From NCBI GenBank assembly GCA_024281825.1, contig JAMWZY010000003.1:137026-201025 (forward strand): a DNA stretch of 64,000 nt, read 5' to 3'. Source of the stretch: Nitrosomonas sp. (GTDB lineage Bacteria > Pseudomonadota > Gammaproteobacteria > Burkholderiales > Nitrosomonadaceae). Below, piece by piece: positions 46,505 through 55,735 of this stretch (position 1 is the first letter of the stretch; each line of letters starts with the position of its first letter). The notes beneath the pieces are model-generated. The model was not told the origin of the DNA and did not search any database. It saw only the letters and a list, made by a program, of their open reading frames with translations. The position numbers and the translations under genes are program-made.

Positions 46505-49120
46505 CTAAATAAAATCCGTCGTCACATTAATTCCAACCAATATTATTGCTGCATCTTGCGCGTATACATGGTAATCACCACTCATCCCGCCATCGTTCCA
46601 ACCGCTGCCCAGTCCAGTGATGGAGTCGCCTGTATTACCGTCTATTTTTAGAGTATTACTGGTATCAGACAAATTAAGTACATCCATCAGGTTTACATTC
46701 AATGTATTATTTCCGCTTCCTGTTAAGTCGATGGTTTCGATACCATCGATCTTGCCGCGCATATCAGCCAGCTCCAGATTCAAGCCACCTCCAGTGAACG
46801 CCAGGGTATCGGTACCAGCACCCCCATCCACTAACCGGAAATTGAATTTTGGCACCTCGATCCGATCATCGCTTGCGCCGCCATGAAATACATCTAGTCC
46901 ACCCCTACCGATCATCACGTCATTGCCATCACCGGCGACAAAGCTTTCTGCTGCTGTCGTACCAACCAAATGATCCCCTTCGTGCGCTCCCGGAAATGTC
47001 ACTGTGTCGGTATGATTTCCACCCAGTACGACATAGCTTGAACCAAGATCTAGCGTACCGTTATCTAGATTGCCCATTGAAACGCCCATGATCAGATCAT
47101 CGAAGCCATCACCGTTTACATCGCCAGCATCACTGACAAAACGGCCCACCTCAAAATCAAGATGTAATCCCTTCAGAATTAAGCCATTATTCCCATCCAG
47201 GTTAGACAGCTTTAATGAAGGGTTAAAACCAGCAGCCTTGCCAAATATCACATAACTGGAACCGGAAGCATCCCCGTTCGGACTAGCAAACGGTACACCC
47301 ACAATCACATCATCAAACCCGTCTCCATTGACATCGCCGGCATTACTGACCGAATATCCCTCATCATTTCCTTTGGCTACACCATTTAAACGAAAACCAT
47401 TGCTTCCGTCCAGACTCGATAAATCCAATGGCGTATTGAATACCTGGGCTGTACCAAATATGACATAACTTGAACTAGAATGACTGCCGTTCGGACCGGC
47501 ATGATTAGCGCCAATGATTAGATCATCAAACCCATCCCCATTGATATCACCGGCCGTACTCACAGAATGGCTCGCAGCAGCCCCATCCAGCCGAAAACCT
47601 TTATCGGCGCTAAGATTTTTCAAATTCAATACAGGATCAAACCCGATATCTTTACCAAATACCAAGTAGCTGACCTCATCCAGAGGCGATCCAATGATAA
47701 TGTCATCATAGCCATCTCCGTTGAAATCTCCCGCACTGCTGACAAAATCTCTCGGATCTTCACCTAGATTCAATCCATCCATACGAAAACCATCATCGCT
47801 GCTTAGATTCGATAAATCGAGTGGTACATTGAAAACCGCAGATCTGCCAAATATCACGTAAGCCGCATCTGCGCGATTGCCTCCTGAACTATAAGACGTA
47901 GCAGCACCAATAATCAGATCATCAAACCCATCCCCATTGATATCCCCAGCATTACTGATTGAGAAATTATCGTCACTGGTCTCTGTAATTCCATCAATGC
48001 GGAAACCATTGCTACCTGCCGCATCCGACAAATCCAGCGTGGCTCCAAATCCTGAAGACTTACCAAAGACTAGGTAACCCGTGTCAACTGTTAAATCATC
48101 AGCATCATGATGATCTGCGCCAATGATCATATCGTCATAGCCATCACCGTTAAAATCTCCGGCGCTGCTTACCTTATAGTCTGAATAATTAGTCAACGCT
48201 GTCTCATTCAAACGGAAACCGTTGTTACCATCCAGGCCATAAAGATTGATTTCACTTTTAAGAAAATTATCGATTGCAGCTTTAGCGGATTTAACGGAAT
48301 CAATATTTTCAGTAACCCCTGACAAAATCGATCTCAGAACCGCTGAGCTTTTGGCTGATTCCGGTGCAACACCAGGCTCTGATCCTAACAACGTTACCGC
48401 ATATTTCACCAATGAACTCAGCGTTTCTCCAGCCTGCATCGTGGTCAGAAGATATTGCAGCATGAAGGAGCTTGGGACTGTACCGACCTTATCGACCGAG
48501 TAATAGCGCGAAACCTCAACACGGTTATCGAACAATGCGGCTGCATCGCCCCATGTGGGATCGGAATGATCAATGTTGTCCAGAGCAGTGATCGCCCATT
48601 CGACCATTGCGCCAATCGTCTGTCCAGAAGCTATCTGATCCAGGATGTAGTTAACCACAGGCTCTGCTTCCTCGGCTGTAATCGTATTGCCAGACAGCCT
48701 GGATACGATTTTCACGGCGATGCGGGTATTATGGTACGTTGAAGCTTGCCCCCAATCAGGATCTGATTCGGGAATAGCAGAAAGCGCTTGAGTCAGTTCC
48801 GCAACCACGTCAGCCTGTGTGGCTCCTGCCGATATCCTGTCGGAAATATAATTCCTCGCCCAGATTTTATTCTCTGCAGATACTCGATCACCTACCAAAT
48901 TCTCAACAAAGCTTTGTGCAAACGAACCTGGAAATTCATCGTTATACATATCTCCAAAGAACAAGTTGGTTCCAGATAAAAATTGCGCTAAATCCGATAA
49001 CGATTGTCCATTTTTTATGTGTGTTCCCAACACATCCAGGAAAATTGCCCCAGGAGTGGTATTAAACATGACCTGGGTAAGCTGTAGAATGGAAGTTTGT
49101 TGCTGAGTAGTCAATGTCAT
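46505..49120 (-). CDS. Large FG-GAP (integrin-like propeller) and RTX protein
   Basis: About 871 residues from ATG 49120, with AAAGGAAAG upstream. Residues about 1-290 form a helical N-terminal region without signal peptide. Next are about seven FG-GAP repeats, each with a Ca2+ loop such as SSAGDFNGDGYDDMIIGA or SNAGDVNGDGFDDVIVGV and a YVIFGK strand, as in the integrin alpha propeller. The C-terminus carries RTX-like turns (AGDGNDVMIGRGGLDVFHGG) and a beta-rich end, as in type I secretion substrates. Probably a secreted or surface adhesin. No type I exporter is nearby. Confidence 0.85.
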   Translation of the reverse strand: MTLTTQQQTSILQLTQVMFNTTPGAIFLDVLGTHIKNGQSLSDLAQFLSGTNLFFGDMYNDEFPGSFAQSFVENLVGDRVSAENKIWARNYISDRISAGATQADVVAELTQALSAIPESDPDWGQASTYHNTRIAVKIVSRLSGNTITAEEAEPVVNYILDQIASGQTIGAMVEWAITALDNIDHSDPTWGDAAALFDNRVEVSRYYSVDKVGTVPSSFMLQYLLTTMQAGETLSSLVKYAVTLLGSEPGVAPESAKSSAVLRSILSGVTENIDSVKSAKAAIDNFLKSEINLYGLDGNNGFRLNETALTNYSDYKVSSAGDFNGDGYDDMIIGADHHDADDLTVDTGYLVFGKSSGFGATLDLSDAAGSNGFRIDGITETSDDNFSISNAGDINGDGFDDLIIGAATSYSSGGNRADAAYVIFGRSAVFNVPLDLSNLSSDDGFRMDGLNLGEDPRDFVSSAGDFNGDGYDDIIIGSPLDEVSYLVFGKDIGFDPVLNLKNLSADKGFRLDGAAASHSVSTAGDINGDGFDDLIIGANHAGPNGSHSSSSYVIFGTAQVFNTPLDLSSLDGSNGFRLNGVAKGNDEGYSVSNAGDVNGDGFDDVIVGVPFASPNGDASGSSYVIFGKAAGFNPSLKLSNLDGNNGLILKGLHLDFEVGRFVSDAGDVNGDGFDDLIMGVSMGNLDNGTLDLGSSYVVLGGNHTDTVTFPGAHEGDHLVGTTAAESFVAGDGNDVMIGRGGLDVFHGGASDDRIEVPKFNFRLVDGGAGTDTLAFTGGGLNLELADMRGKIDGIETIDLTGSGNNTLNVNLMDVLNLSDTSNTLKIDGNTGDSITGLGSGWNDGGMSGDYHVYAQDAAIILVGINVTTDFI

Positions 49121-49343
49121 ACAAATACTTTCCTTTGGTTGAATCAACCCGGGTTTGAACTACTCTCCAGAAGTTGAGTGTTTAAAGAATAGCTGACTGC
49201 GTTGTAAACTATGACCTATAGTCTACCTGACTCAATCCGTTCAGTTTGAGCTTTTGAGGTATTCTGATTTTCATGGAGTCCGAAGTTTCATAAAATGAAG
49301 AGATGAAATGGAGGATGGAGATGGAATTACCCCGCACACAATA

Positions 49344-49401
49344 TTGGAGTTGTCCCCTTTAAACAGAACATAATGTGTCCGTTCAAAGGGGACAACTCCA
49401 A
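49344..49401. repeat. 17-bp perfect inverted repeat
   Basis: TTGGAGTTGTCCCCTTT (49344-49360) is the exact reverse complement of AAAGGGGACAACTCCAA (49385-49401), with 24 bp between. The inner bases also pair partly. It could be two insertion-sequence ends joined head to head, a miniature element or a strong hairpin. Confidence 0.75.
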
Positions 49402-49543
49402 CTCCAAAATCTTCTATAACAGGCAGCGTAAGCAGGAAAGATTAAGTTATCTGTCACCAGCATAATTTACGCAGCGATACTATGCAAATCTAGTCGCCGC
49501 TTAAGCACATGGACTCCAGTTTTGACAGCACACCTCATCAGAT

Positions 49544-49616
49544 TGGTACACTTTTATTCCGCGATTGCCGCAAAACTTAGTGCGCCTCAGTGGTACATTT
49601 TTACACCGCTATTTAC
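49544..49616 (+). mobile_element. IS21-family end remnant (spaced direct repeats)
   Basis: TGGTACACTTTTATTCCGC (49544) and TGGTACATTTTTACACCGC (49591) are 47 bp apart and agree at about 20 of 26 positions over their longer extent. Multiple spaced repeats of this TGGTACA...CCGC type are typical of IS21-family ends. No istA or istB gene follows. Confidence 0.45.
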
Positions 49617-49618
49617 AC

Positions 49619-49810
49619 ATGGGAAAACTAGCTGATATTGAAATTTGGAATTGGGCCAAGATGGAAGAAACCATCGCAAAAGCGGATGAAGATGGGTTTA
49701 CCTTTTACTTTGTCGGAGAAAAACACTGCCTTATGAATATTACGTACCACACAGCAGGAAGGCTCTTGGTGTGGTTGTATGATACGAAATTGTTTCTTGA
49801 GGCAGTTTAG
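49619..49810 (+). CDS. Small ORF of unknown function
   Basis: A 63-codon frame beginning MGKLADIEIWNWAKMEETIA and ending LLVWLYDTKLFLEAV. The residue composition is protein-like, but there is no ribosome binding site and it starts directly after IS-end-like repeats. It may be a fragment. It ends 18 bp before the convergent end of the ATPase pseudogene. Confidence 0.3.
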   Translation: MGKLADIEIWNWAKMEETIAKADEDGFTFYFVGEKHCLMNITYHTAGRLLVWLYDTKLFLEAV

Positions 49811-49828
49811 TAATGTCGGCTTCACTAT

Positions 49829-52297
49829 TCAGTTAACCCTGAACCGTCCAAAAACGACAATCATGGCGATTCCAATTGCACCCACGGCACTTTGCATCAA
49901 GTCGTTTAAATGCAGCGGGGCCAGATGTAATAACGAAGCCAAGGCTGGAAATTGTACCAATAGTAAAGTCAATGCGATTGTTGCTCCCACCATGATACGT
50001 GAAATAAAGTTAGACAGGCCGCTTAGAGCAATAGTTAACATGGCACTTGCAAACGTGAGAGTGGCTAAGGCCATGGCTCGTGCATGGTCAACCTCGTGAC
50101 CTATGCCAAGGCTGTGTTCATAGCCATAGATGATGATTAATGTCAGCAAGACCCCCACAATACCAATCACTCCCCACTCTCGCAGGTTAAAAAATCGAGG
50201 GTGATGCGTTTTTTGAATTAGGCTCAAACGTTCATTTGTTGGCAGTTCTTGGAAGACCAGTAATGCGGTTGGATGAATGATCAGCTCAAGCCAGACAATA
50301 TGGATAGGTTGATAAAGTAGAGGGTAACCCGCTAAGGGTATAAGGGCCGCAGTAATAACCAATGGAATATGGATCATCAATAGGTAAGCAAAGCTTAATT
50401 TCAGATTGTGAAACAACTGCCTGCCTTCGGCGATCGCGCGAATGATCGTGCGAAAATTATCATCCAACAGCACAATGGCGGCAACCTCACGTGCACTATG
50501 AGTGCCTCGCTGACCCATGGCGATACCTATATCGGCAGCTTGTAATGCTGGGACATCATTTATGCCATCTCCGGTGACCGCCACAATTTCACCAGTGGAT
50601 TGCAAGCCCCGAACCAAGCTGAGTTTCTGTGATGGAGCAGCACGAGCAATTACATCAATGCTCATTAGAGCAGCGGCACCCTCCAGCTGGGACAAAGCAT
50701 CCAATTGATTTGCCTCTATCACTTTGGGATTTCCTTGGCCCAAGCCTATCTCGCGTGCTACCGCTTCTGCGGTGACAGGATGATCCCCAGTGACCATTAC
50801 AACGTGAATACCTCCTTCACGACAGTTCTGAATTGCATCGATAACCCCCTTTCGTACCGGATCCTCGAAAGCGAGCAAACCGACGAAACCGAATTCACGA
50901 TCTGGCTCCCCACCCACCCAGGCAGAATCGGTAATACTACGTTCCGCACAAGCGATAACCTTATGTCCAGATCTAGCAAGCTCAGCAACTTGAGTTTCCC
51001 ATTTTATGCGCTCATTATCGGTGAAAATACACATAGCGAATATAGTCTCGGGTGCTCCTTTGGTCGCCGCTATCAATGCACCATCGGATTTTCGCCAAAC
51101 GGCGGTCTCACACTTTCGATTCTCCGTAAAGGGAAATGTCATTTCCAAAGAATAATGCAAAAGTGCAGTGGGTGCCATGTGAAGAATTGCTAAATCTAAA
51201 GGATCATCGGTCTCACTGCGGGAAGCTAAAGCTGCGATCGAAAGCAACTACTCACCGCTAAAATCGTTATTCGGGGAACGGTGGGTTAAGTTCAACTGAC
51301 CTTCGGTAATGGTGCCTGTCTTATCTGAACAAATGCAGGATACTCTCCCGATGTTTTCTACCACTACCGCGCGCCGCACCAGCGCTCGCCGTTGCGCAAG
51401 GCGATACACACCAACCCCAAGAAAAAAGGTAAAAACAACGGGGAATTCTTCAGGTAGTGCAGCGACTGCCAGCGTAACCGCACTCAGCATCGCATCAACA
51501 ATGCCGAACCCCTGGCTTAGGCGCACCCAGGCAAGCGTTAAGCAAAAGATCGTAGCCACAATAAGAAGCATAACAACCAAATGGGCAATGGCAGTTTGCA
51601 GCGGAGTGCGTTCGCGACTGCCAAGCAATGCAGAGTGCACGATATCACCGTAAATTGTTTCAGCACCAGTGAACACAATGCGAATAGTAGCCGATCCAGT
51701 AAGTAGCCGGGTTCCAGCCAGGATCCAGTGAACAGTATTGACTGATCCGGTCATAGTTGACTGATCTAACTTGGCCAAGGGCTGCTTTCGTACCGGAAAA
51801 GCTTCGCCGGTTAACGTAGATTCATCTACCTGAATTGATTCACCAGAAATGAGAATGCCATCGGCAGGCACATTTTGTCCCGCAGATAATAGTACAAGAT
51901 CCCCTGGTACCAGTTCTGTTGCGGCAACCTCTACTATCTCATTATCTCGAACCACCTTGGCTTGTGCCGCAAGCCGACTTGATAATCCTTCGGTAGAAGC
52001 CCGGGTGCGACGATGCAAGTACAAATCCATTCCAATCAGCGGAATTGCCGCCACAAAAAGTATCGCGGCTTCTATGGTATCGCCTAGGAAGATAAACAAT
52101 ATGGCCATACCAAATAAAAACCATAGCATAGGATCTCGAACTGTCTCTAACAACAACGCCCATCGATTCGAGGTGGGAACTTCTACGATATTATTACGTC
52201 CGTACTGGTTTAAGCGAACATTGACTTCCCCGTGAGTTAAGCCTCGCTCGCCACTTAGGATGTCATCAAAGCGAATGGTAGGCACAGTTCGATGCAT
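49829..52297 (-). pseudogene. P-type cation ATPase interrupted by an in-frame amber codon
   Basis: The first 349 codons hold the N-terminal domain, two membrane pairs, DESTLTGEAFPVRKQ, the PEEFPV membrane motif and the phosphorylation site CSDKTGTITEGQLN. A single TAG at 51248-51250 interrupts the frame. The same frame then continues for 472 codons with LLSIAALASRSETDDPLDLA, KGAPETIF, VTGDHPVTAEAVAREIG, AVTGDGINDVPALQAADIGI and the C-terminal membrane helices. Together they make a full P2/P3-like ATPase of about 821 residues, with no other damage seen. The start ATG 52297 has GGAGA upstream. The transported ion is unknown. Both halves are inactive unless the amber codon is suppressed or is an error. 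Confidence 0.9.
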
Positions 52298-52314
52298 TGA
52301 GCTATCTCCAGGAA

Positions 52315-52467
52315 TTAGTTAAAGTTTATTCCACTCACCTCGCCACATAAGGCCCCTGCATTACCGGTCTGAGAGAATACCAAGTAGCCAAGTTCCTCCA
52401 AAATGACCGAGTCTATCTCACACTCATTGACGGAAATCGAATTTTTTAAAATGAATTGACTGCACAT
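52315..52467 (-). CDS. Possible 50-residue protein upstream of the ATPase
   Basis: A clean frame from ATG 52467 to TAA at 52315, reading NECEIDSVILEELGYLVFSQ and then TGNAGALCGEVSGINFN. It ends 17 bp before the ATPase start and could be translated with it. No ribosome binding site or family was recognised. It partly overlaps the transposase remnant in another frame, so it may be fortuitous. Confidence 0.25.
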   Translation of the reverse strand: MCSQFILKNSISVNECEIDSVILEELGYLVFSQTGNAGALCGEVSGINFN

Positions 52468-52661
52468 ATCATGCTCTCGTAGCCATTGGGTAAAATTCCT
52501 CTGACCCGCGGTAATAAATATTCATTGATATCTTCTTGGCGGCATAGTTCTGCAATACTGCCTTCACCTCGAAGATCTTCCAGCACGATGCAGATCTTTT
52601 CTTCTACCGAGTATGGGCGTTGCTGATTATTAAATCCAAATTGGGTCAGTTCTATACACAC
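52446..52661 (-). pseudogene. IS3-family transposase OrfA remnant
   Basis: The frame reads RPYSVEEKICIVLEDLRGEG and then SIAELCRQEDINEYL, matching the helix-turn-helix N-terminus of IS3-type OrfA transposases (YSxEEKIRIVLxGLRGExSIAELCRxEGI). A shift follows, with another frame giving YYRGSEEFYPMATRA, where intact copies have YYRWSKEFLEAGK. OrfB and terminal repeats are missing. Confidence 0.7.
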
Positions 52662-52674
52662 TTATAAAAATGAT

Positions 52675-53724
52675 TCAATCTCTGGTATTGGCAAGTAAAT
52701 TAGGCGGCGGTCCGATTGGCTCGAAATTTTTCAAAAATAGAATATCATCTTTGTTTATCCATCGGAAATCGGTATCGAAAGTATTCTGCGGCCCCCAGCT
52801 GCCAGTAAATTTCTTTCCATCAGAAGTAAAAGTCCAGCACATTTCTTCGCCCGAAGTATTGATGACGTCACCGAGATTAATCGGTTTCTGCCATTCTCCA
52901 TTGGAATCCTGATGTGAAATCCACATATCGTGCCCACCCCGTGAATCCGGATCAATCCGTGTGCTGGTGATGACCATACTTTTGCCATCTTTTGATACTC
53001 CAGTCCAGTGCATGTGATCGCGCTGCGGAGAATTAATTTTCGTCCCCAGGCTCACCGGTCTTTGCCACACTCCATCTTTTTTCTCAACTTTCCAGATATC
53101 ACTCTCTTGTGTTACTCCTGGTTGACTATAATTGAAGTAAATCAGATTATCAGAAACAATGATCGGACAATGTTCTTCACCAGTCGGCGTGTTGATGCTG
53201 GGAAGTTCCGGCACATCATTCCAGTTTCTGGCTGACTGCCATACACCATTCACTTTCTGAACGACATAAAGATCGCCCGATAATAAATTACCAGGTTCAT
53301 ATCTCGTGAAATAAATGACATTTCCATCATCCGAGAAACTGGGTTCCAATTCCCACGCCCCCGTATTGATATTTGGCCCTACGGTCGGATCGATGCCAGG
53401 GCCGAGGTGAACAGGTTCCTGCCACACACCATCCACATTATGCGCCATCCATATATCAAAATTGTAAGGAGTACCAAGTGATTTAATACTGCCCTCACGG
53501 GTTGAAACAAAAATAGCCGTTTTGCCATCCGCACTGTAAGTAATCTCTATTTCCGAACCTGGCGAGTTAATGGGTGCCCCCATATCTTTTGATGCAGCAG
53601 GTGGTTCAGTCGCTCCACTGCCATCGGCTCCGTGCATGCCCGGCATCGCATAAGAAACACCACATGACAATGTAAATATCAGCGATATGGAACAAAATTC
53701 CAAGGTAAATAATTTATTTTTCAT
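52675..53724 (-). CDS. Exported beta-propeller (PD40/WD40-like) protein
   Basis: About 349 residues from ATG 53724 with an excellent AAGGAGGAAG upstream. A signal peptide (LFTLEFCSISLIFTLSCGVSYA) is followed by a Met/Gly-rich linker and then repeats of the type ITYSADGKTAIFVSTREGS, PSFSDDGNVIYFTRYEPGN and GVSKDGKSMVITSTRIDPD, each paired with DxWxxxxxxGVWQ(E/K/R)P segments. This is a PD40-like propeller of periplasmic or surface type. No enzyme site was recognised. Confidence 0.8.
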   Translation of the reverse strand: MKNKLFTLEFCSISLIFTLSCGVSYAMPGMHGADGSGATEPPAASKDMGAPINSPGSEIEITYSADGKTAIFVSTREGSIKSLGTPYNFDIWMAHNVDGVWQEPVHLGPGIDPTVGPNINTGAWELEPSFSDDGNVIYFTRYEPGNLLSGDLYVVQKVNGVWQSARNWNDVPELPSINTPTGEEHCPIIVSDNLIYFNYSQPGVTQESDIWKVEKKDGVWQRPVSLGTKINSPQRDHMHWTGVSKDGKSMVITSTRIDPDSRGGHDMWISHQDSNGEWQKPINLGDVINTSGEEMCWTFTSDGKKFTGSWGPQNTFDTDFRWINKDDILFLKNFEPIGPPPNLLANTRD

Positions 53725-53800
53725 ATTGATCTTCCTCCTTCGATTAAATGCAGTTAACTTATATTGCCTAATTCGCAATTAAGGTTTGTATTCCCCGGTC

Positions 53801-54595
53801 TCAGTTTTTTTCCGTTTCGAACAGTATGGCTTGCATCGGATAGCGCATGGGATTTGAGCCATATTCTTTTTTGAATGCTTCCGTCAACGCCTCTACAATC
53901 TCCTCAGGATCAACGCCGCCGCGATCTCTTATTTCAAAAAGGACTGGCGAGTACACCAGCGCGCGTGCAAAGGCGGATACATTGAGAACATCATATTCAT
54001 GGCGCTGAACCGAGATGACGATGGGGTCAAAGCCAGTATGTATCAGTTGTTCTTTGAGCGGATCAATTTTGTGACAGGAAACGGGATCGAACAGAAATCG
54101 GGGCGTATCCGACGGAAAGAATTGCTTTAAAACCTCAAAGCTCAAGCTGGCGAATGGATTATACCGCTCCGAATCCCAGACACGGAACAGGTAGCGGCCT
54201 CCGCGCTTCAGTACCCGATGCACCTCACGAAAAGCCATTGCTTGATCGAAGAACATGATTCCGAACTGGCAAACTACCGCATCGAACGCTTCGTCATTGA
54301 ACGGCAACAACGTAGCGTCTGCATTTTGGAATGTAACTTGTTCGCCGGGAAGAAATTTTGTGCGCGCAAAATCCATCATCGAGTCGCTGATGTCAATCGC
54401 AGTCAAGCGAGTGTCTTTAGCCAGCAAGTTACGCAAATGCCGGGTAGCAATGCCGGTACCGGCAGCAATCTCAAGCACATCGCAGGGTGACTGCTCTGCA
54501 ATGCGCCGCGCGGTATCAAATCCATAGTGATCAAAAAGCACCGGACCCAGATCACGATCGTAAGGAATGACGACCTCGTCAACATAACCTACCAT
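53801..54595 (-). CDS. Class I SAM-dependent methyltransferase
   Basis: A 264-residue methyltransferase (Methyltransf_11 type): motif I VLEIAAGTGIATRHLRNLL, acidic loop LTAIDISDSMMDFAR, motif II DAVVCQFGIMFFDQAMAFRE and the post-motif HRVLKRGGRYLFRVWDSE. The substrate is unknown; UbiE-like and small-molecule enzymes share these features. It precedes the propeller gene on the same strand and lies downstream of the GlxA-like regulator, about 54 bp away, so co-transcription is possible. Confidence 0.88.
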   Translation of the reverse strand: MVGYVDEVVIPYDRDLGPVLFDHYGFDTARRIAEQSPCDVLEIAAGTGIATRHLRNLLAKDTRLTAIDISDSMMDFARTKFLPGEQVTFQNADATLLPFNDEAFDAVVCQFGIMFFDQAMAFREVHRVLKRGGRYLFRVWDSERYNPFASLSFEVLKQFFPSDTPRFLFDPVSCHKIDPLKEQLIHTGFDPIVISVQRHEYDVLNVSAFARALVYSPVLFEIRDRGGVDPEEIVEALTEAFKKEYGSNPMRYPMQAILFETEKN

Positions 54596-54649
54596 AGATA
54601 GCTCTCCAAAAATGATATAAATAAAAGAAAAAAGTAACTCGCTCGATTA

Positions 54650-55618
54650 TTAATCAGATGTTGTTATATGTTTGCCCTGAAAAGTTTTTCGCCATTCACT
54701 GGGTGTTACATCAAGCCTGTGCTTGAAATGCTGACGCAGTGATGTGGCGGATTGAAAGCCTACCTGTGCCGCAATAGCATCGATCGGCAAGGAAGTGGAT
54801 TCGAGCAACTCCTGGCTTCGTTGTATGCGCTCAACAATCAACCACTCGCCAACAGACATGCCTGTGGCTTTGTAAAACTGCCGCGTGAAGGTGCGTCGGC
54901 TCATCTTGCTATGCTGCGCCAGCTCATCCAATCCATGCGCTTGATTTAAATGGTTTCTCAAGTAATCCAAAAGTGTATTGATTCTGATGTCTTGTGTTGA
55001 AGCAGGAATAGGCCGCTCAATAAATTGCGCCTGACCACCTTCCCGATAAGGGGGAATCACCATGCGCCTAGCCAGTTTGTTAGCGATCACGCTACCGTAA
55101 TGCTGACGGACCAGGTATAGGCAGCAATCCAGTCCAGCAGCTGTTCCTGCGGAAGTAATCAAACGATCATCATCGACATACAAGGCATTACTATCCAGTT
55201 TTACAGTAGGAAAACGACTGATGAAATCCTGTTCAAACTCCCAATGTGTCGCAGCCCTGTGATTTTTCAGTAACCCGGCATAGGCAAGCACATAGGTGCC
55301 CAAACAGAGTCCGACAATCTGACTGCCACGTGAATGTGCGGTCACCAAGGCATTCAGCATTGGCTGGTCTGGTTTTTCGGCAGGATCCCGCCAGGAAGGT
55401 ACGATGATGATATCCGCTTGCGCCAATTCATCCACGCTCAGCGATGATTCAACACTCAATCCCTCATTCGAACGTAGCGCGCCGGATTCATTGGCATAGA
55501 TCCTGAGTTCGAATAATTTCTGATCATGCAAAAGATCACCGAAAATAATGCACGGCACTGACAAGTGAAAAGGGCTGAAATGGTTAAAGGCTACAACTGC
55601 AACTAATGGAACAGACAT
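54650..55618 (-). CDS. GlxA-family transcriptional regulator (DJ-1/PfpI plus AraC)
   Basis: A 322-residue regulator. Residues about 1-190 form a DJ-1/PfpI-like domain with the nucleophile-elbow cysteine in IVGLCLGTYVLAYAG. Residues about 215-315 are two AraC helix-turn-helix motifs (LDELAQHSKMSRRTFTRQF and IDAIAAQVGFQSATSLRQHF). Such proteins sense small molecules or amino-acid-like compounds. The likely targets are the flanking methyltransferase and metallo-hydrolase genes, but this is only position-based. Confidence 0.92.
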   Translation of the reverse strand: MSVPLVAVVAFNHFSPFHLSVPCIIFGDLLHDQKLFELRIYANESGALRSNEGLSVESSLSVDELAQADIIIVPSWRDPAEKPDQPMLNALVTAHSRGSQIVGLCLGTYVLAYAGLLKNHRAATHWEFEQDFISRFPTVKLDSNALYVDDDRLITSAGTAAGLDCCLYLVRQHYGSVIANKLARRMVIPPYREGGQAQFIERPIPASTQDIRINTLLDYLRNHLNQAHGLDELAQHSKMSRRTFTRQFYKATGMSVGEWLIVERIQRSQELLESTSLPIDAIAAQVGFQSATSLRQHFKHRLDVTPSEWRKTFQGKHITTSD

Positions 55619-55735
55619 GATGAAACCTCGCTGACTAGACCGTTTTCAATATCTTACGACTGATGCTTATACATGATTCGACCATTTTAACCAATGACCT
55701 ATCTAACAAGGCTGATTCATCGTTCCGGTTTTGAA

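Larger units (their letters stand above)
49121..49618. other. Intergenic region with mobile-element debris
   Basis: About 500 bp upstream of the FG-GAP gene. The first 220 bp must carry its promoter. After that come a 17-bp perfect inverted repeat and two spaced copies of an IS21-end-like motif, both listed separately. No intact gene is visible. Confidence 0.5.

Noticed and set aside
46505..48240. Nucleotide repeats across the FG-GAP protein gene as possible tandem DNA repeats or a CRISPR-like array
   Set aside because: The similarity follows the protein repeat unit and varies in spacing; it is explained by the FG-GAP coding repeats.
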